64,000 nt of DNA from Pseudomonas farris (GTDB taxonomy: Bacteria > Pseudomonadota > Gammaproteobacteria > Pseudomonadales > Pseudomonadaceae), in NCBI RefSeq assembly GCF_019145235.1, contig NZ_JAHSTV010000001.1, forward strand, positions 651,573 through 715,572, given 5' to 3'. The position numbers and the translations under genes were made by a program. The stretch's first letter is position 1. Each line of letters begins with the position of its first letter. Below the pieces are notes generated by a model, which was not told the origin of the DNA, did not search any database, and saw only the letters and a program-made list of their open reading frames with translations. Below are positions 61,684 through 64,000 of the stretch, piece by piece.

Positions 61684-62343
61684 ATGGGTGAATTACTTCC
61701 GCTATTGATACAAGGCGCCTGGGTCACGCTCCAGGTGACGATCTTCGGTTCGCTGCTGGCGATTGTCGCGGCGGTTCTCGCGGCGCTGGGGCGCATGTCG
61801 CCATGGCGGCCGTTGCGCTGGTTTTCCATTGCCTACATTGAAGTGTTCCGGGGCACGTCGTTGCTGGTGCAATTGTTCTGGCTGTTTTTCGTGCTGCCGC
61901 TGCCGCCGTTCAATCTTGAACTGAGTCCCTACAGCGTGGCCATCGTCGGCCTCGGATTGCACATCGGCGCTTACGGCGCGGAGGTGATGCGCGGTGCGAT
62001 CAGCTCGGTCGCCAAGGGGCAATACGAAGCGTCCACGGCGCTGAATTTCAGCAAGTACAAACGCTTTCGGCGAATCATCTTGCCCCAGGCGTTGCTGGCG
62101 GCGATCCCGCCGGGCACTAACCTGCTGATCGAATTGCTGAAAAACACCTCACTGGTGTCGCTGATCACCTTGTCCGACCTGAGCTTCCGGGCTCGTCAAC
62201 TGGATCAGGCGACCTTCCAGACCCTGGAAATTTTCAGCCTGGCGCTGGTGATGTATTTCGTCCTCGCGCAAGCGATCAACATCGGCATGCGCCGCATCGA
62301 GCGCCATCTGGCTCGCGGGCGGATGCGCGGAGGTCTGTCATGA
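61684..62343 (+). CDS. ehuC: ectoine/hydroxyectoine ABC transporter permease EhuC
   Basis: The 219-residue polar-amino-acid-type permease has the first TM block GAWVTLQVTIFGSLLAIVA and the EAA loop EASTALNFSKYKRFRRIILPQ that contacts the ATPase. It lies 69 bases after ehuB and overlaps ehuD by 4 bases. Confidence 0.93.
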   Translation: MGELLPLLIQGAWVTLQVTIFGSLLAIVAAVLAALGRMSPWRPLRWFSIAYIEVFRGTSLLVQLFWLFFVLPLPPFNLELSPYSVAIVGLGLHIGAYGAEVMRGAISSVAKGQYEASTALNFSKYKRFRRIILPQALLAAIPPGTNLLIELLKNTSLVSLITLSDLSFRARQLDQATFQTLEIFSLALVMYFVLAQAINIGMRRIERHLARGRMRGGLS

Positions 62344-62996
62344 CCCTGTTCGACTGGACCTATGCCTGGCAAATCCTCCCCGATTTGCTGCGCGCCTCGC
62401 TCAATACCGTCGGGATTACCCTGATCGGCTTTTTGATCGCGATTGTGCTGGGATTGTTTCTGGCCATCGGCCGACGCAGCCGCAGCATCTGGCTGTCGTG
62501 GCCGGCCACCGCGGTGATCGAGTTCATTCGCAGTACACCGTTGCTGATCCAGGTGTACTTCCTCTACTACGTGCTGCCCAACTACGGCGTCAGCATGACC
62601 GCCATGCAAGTGGGGATCCTGGGCATCGGCCTGCATTACGCCTGCTACATCGCCGAGGTTTATCGCAGCGGCCTCGACGCCGTGCCGCGAGCGCAATGGG
62701 AGGCGGTCACCGCGCTGAACATCGCTCCGTACAGCGCCTACCGCAATATCATTCTGCCCCAGGCCCTGCGGCCGATCCTGCCGCCATTGGGCAACTACCT
62801 GGTGGCGATGCTCAAGGACACGCCGGTGCTGTCGGCGATTACCGTGGTGGAAATCATGCAACAGGCCAAGAACATTGGCTCCGAGAACTTCCGCTATCTG
62901 GAACCGATCACCATGGTCGGCCTGTTTTTCCTCGCCCTGAGCATCGCTTTGGCTTATCTGGTACGGCGCCTTGAAGTGCGCCTGGAGCTACGCTAA
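62340..62996 (+). CDS. ehuD: ectoine/hydroxyectoine ABC transporter permease EhuD
   Basis: The 218-residue second permease has the EAA loop AQWEAVTALNIAPYSAYRNI and about five TM helices. It pairs with EhuC to form the channel. Confidence 0.93.
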   Translation: MTLFDWTYAWQILPDLLRASLNTVGITLIGFLIAIVLGLFLAIGRRSRSIWLSWPATAVIEFIRSTPLLIQVYFLYYVLPNYGVSMTAMQVGILGIGLHYACYIAEVYRSGLDAVPRAQWEAVTALNIAPYSAYRNIILPQALRPILPPLGNYLVAMLKDTPVLSAITVVEIMQQAKNIGSENFRYLEPITMVGLFFLALSIALAYLVRRLEVRLELR

Positions 62997-63076
62997 TGAC
63001 TTCTCCACTCTCGACATCCAGCGACCTTTCCCGGCGCAGCAATCTGACAGCGCTGCACTCGCAGGAGGGCACGGCC

Positions 63077-63871
63077 ATGCAAACACCTGACCCGGTCAAG
63101 CCGATTGTCAGCTTCCAGGACGTCACCAAGAGCTACGGCAACTTCACCGTGCTCGACCACTTGAACCTGGACGTCACGCCAGGCGAAAAAGTCGCGATCA
63201 TCGGCCCTAGCGGCTCGGGAAAATCCACGCTGCTGCGGGTATTGATGACGCTTGAAGGTATTGATGACGGGCTGATCCGCATTGAGGACGACCTTCTGAC
63301 CCACATGCCCAATCGCAACGGCGTGCTGGTGCCGGCCAATGACCGGCATATCCGTCGGGTGCGCGGCAAGATCGGCATGGTGTTCCAGAGCTTCAACCTG
63401 TTCCCGCACATGACGGCGTTGCAAAACGTCATCGAAGCCCCCGTTCAAGTGCTCGGAATGAAACCTGTCGAGGCACGCGAGCGCGCCGCGGACCTGCTGG
63501 AATTGGTGGGGTTGGGCAGCAAACTGGGGCACTACCCTTCGCAGCTATCGGGCGGCCAGCAACAACGGGTAGCGATTGCCCGGGCCTTGGCCATGCGGCC
63601 CAAAGTCATGCTGTTCGACGAAGTGACCTCGGCGCTCGATCCGGAACTGTGCGGCGAAGTGCTCAACGTGATCCGCAAGCTTGGCACCGAGCACAACCTG
63701 ACCATGCTGATGGTCACGCACCAGATGGGGTTTGCCCGGGAGTTCGCCGATCGCGTGTGTTTCTTCTACAAGGGTCAGATACACGAACAAGGCACGCCGG
63801 CGCAGATCTTCGAACATCCGCAACAGGAACGTACCTGCGCGTTTCTCAGCGCGGTGAAAGAGGCGAACTAG
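63077..63871 (+). CDS. ehuA: ectoine/hydroxyectoine ABC transporter ATP-binding protein
   Basis: The 264-residue ATPase has Walker A GPSGSGKSTLLR, the signature LSGGQQQRVAIARAL, Walker B KVMLFDEVTSALDP and the switch His in MVTHQMGFA. The start MQTPDPVK is preceded by AGGAGGG at good spacing and matches the point where related proteins begin. A second candidate ATG at 62996 overlaps the ehuD stop (TAATG) and would add 27 low-complexity residues. Confidence 0.92.
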   Translation: MQTPDPVKPIVSFQDVTKSYGNFTVLDHLNLDVTPGEKVAIIGPSGSGKSTLLRVLMTLEGIDDGLIRIEDDLLTHMPNRNGVLVPANDRHIRRVRGKIGMVFQSFNLFPHMTALQNVIEAPVQVLGMKPVEARERAADLLELVGLGSKLGHYPSQLSGGQQQRVAIARALAMRPKVMLFDEVTSALDPELCGEVLNVIRKLGTEHNLTMLMVTHQMGFAREFADRVCFFYKGQIHEQGTPAQIFEHPQQERTCAFLSAVKEAN

Positions 63872-63896
63872 GAAAGAAGGGGAAACACAATTCTTA

Positions 63897-63982
63897 ATGT
63901 GGGAGCGGGCTTGCTCGCGAAGGGGGCGTGCCAGTCGATATTAATGTCGACTGATACACCGCCTTCGCGAGCAAGCCCGCTT
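63897..63982. repeat. REP doublet with a damaged right arm
   Basis: AATGTGGGAGCGGGCTTGCT starts a normal left arm. The centre carries AGTCGA...TCGACT as in the copy at 54016. The right arm breaks off after CAAGCCCGCT and continues TGTATGG instead of CCCACA. Confidence 0.75.
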
Positions 63983-64000
63983 GTATGGTAGGACTTGAAG

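Overview
The window is a chromosomal segment of a Pseudomonas of the fluorescens group. The evidence is the gene order (mraZ-to-lpxC division and cell-wall cluster, sspB-sspA-petCBA-rpsI-rplM block, lpoA-yraN-gmhA-dolP block), the protein sequences, the high GC content, and many copies of the REP palindrome built on TGTGGGAGCGGGCTTGCTCGCGA. No tRNA, rRNA, prophage, insertion sequence or CRISPR array was seen. The only structured RNA gene is rnpB.

Layout. 0-9.4 kb is accessory and repeat-rich. It holds a YkgJ-like cysteine-cluster protein cut by the window edge, two small Pseudomonas proteins, an RND efflux adaptor and permease pair, a decapitated heavy-metal-type sensor kinase, a 59-codon orphan ORF and a CACHE-type diguanylate cyclase. 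9.5-27.4 kb is the complete dcw cluster on the minus strand (mraZ, rsmH, ftsL, ftsI, murE, murF, mraY, murD, ftsW, murG, murC, ddlB, ftsQ, ftsA, ftsZ, lpxC). Most of its genes overlap or nearly touch, and a clear promoter with three MraZ boxes precedes mraZ. 27.6-37.7 kb is housekeeping: rnpB, rsmI, lpoA, yraN, gmhA, dolP, sspB, sspA, the cytochrome bc1 complex and ribosomal proteins S9 and L13. 37.9-41.3 kb has an aldo/keto reductase, a long-chain-type acyl-CoA dehydrogenase and a GlxA-type AraC regulator.

41.5-46.9 kb holds the least described unit: four consecutive plus-strand genes for an amino-acid 2-monooxygenase-like flavoprotein, a nitrilase-superfamily amidase, an 11-TM membrane protein with a clear internal duplication, and an L-asparaginase-like amidohydrolase. 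The first two resemble the two-step logic of lysine or tryptophan monooxygenase pathways (amino acid to amide to acid). The substrate is unknown, and the transporter-like gene plus second amidohydrolase make the set unusual. 46.9-50.7 kb returns to housekeeping (zapE, trpS, an alpha/beta hydrolase, zapG).

50.9-63.9 kb is an ectoine/hydroxyectoine uptake and catabolism locus. EhuBCDA import the solute. EutB and EutC are linked to conversion of hydroxyectoine to ectoine. DoeA opens the ring, DoeB deacetylates, a DoeD-type aminotransferase and a DoeC/Ssd-type dehydrogenase carry the product towards aspartate, and EnuR (MocR type) and AsnR (Lrp type) regulate. eutA is absent from the window. A CTAG-centred motif recurs in front of ehuB/enuR and eutB, with a weaker version before ssd, and is a candidate operator.
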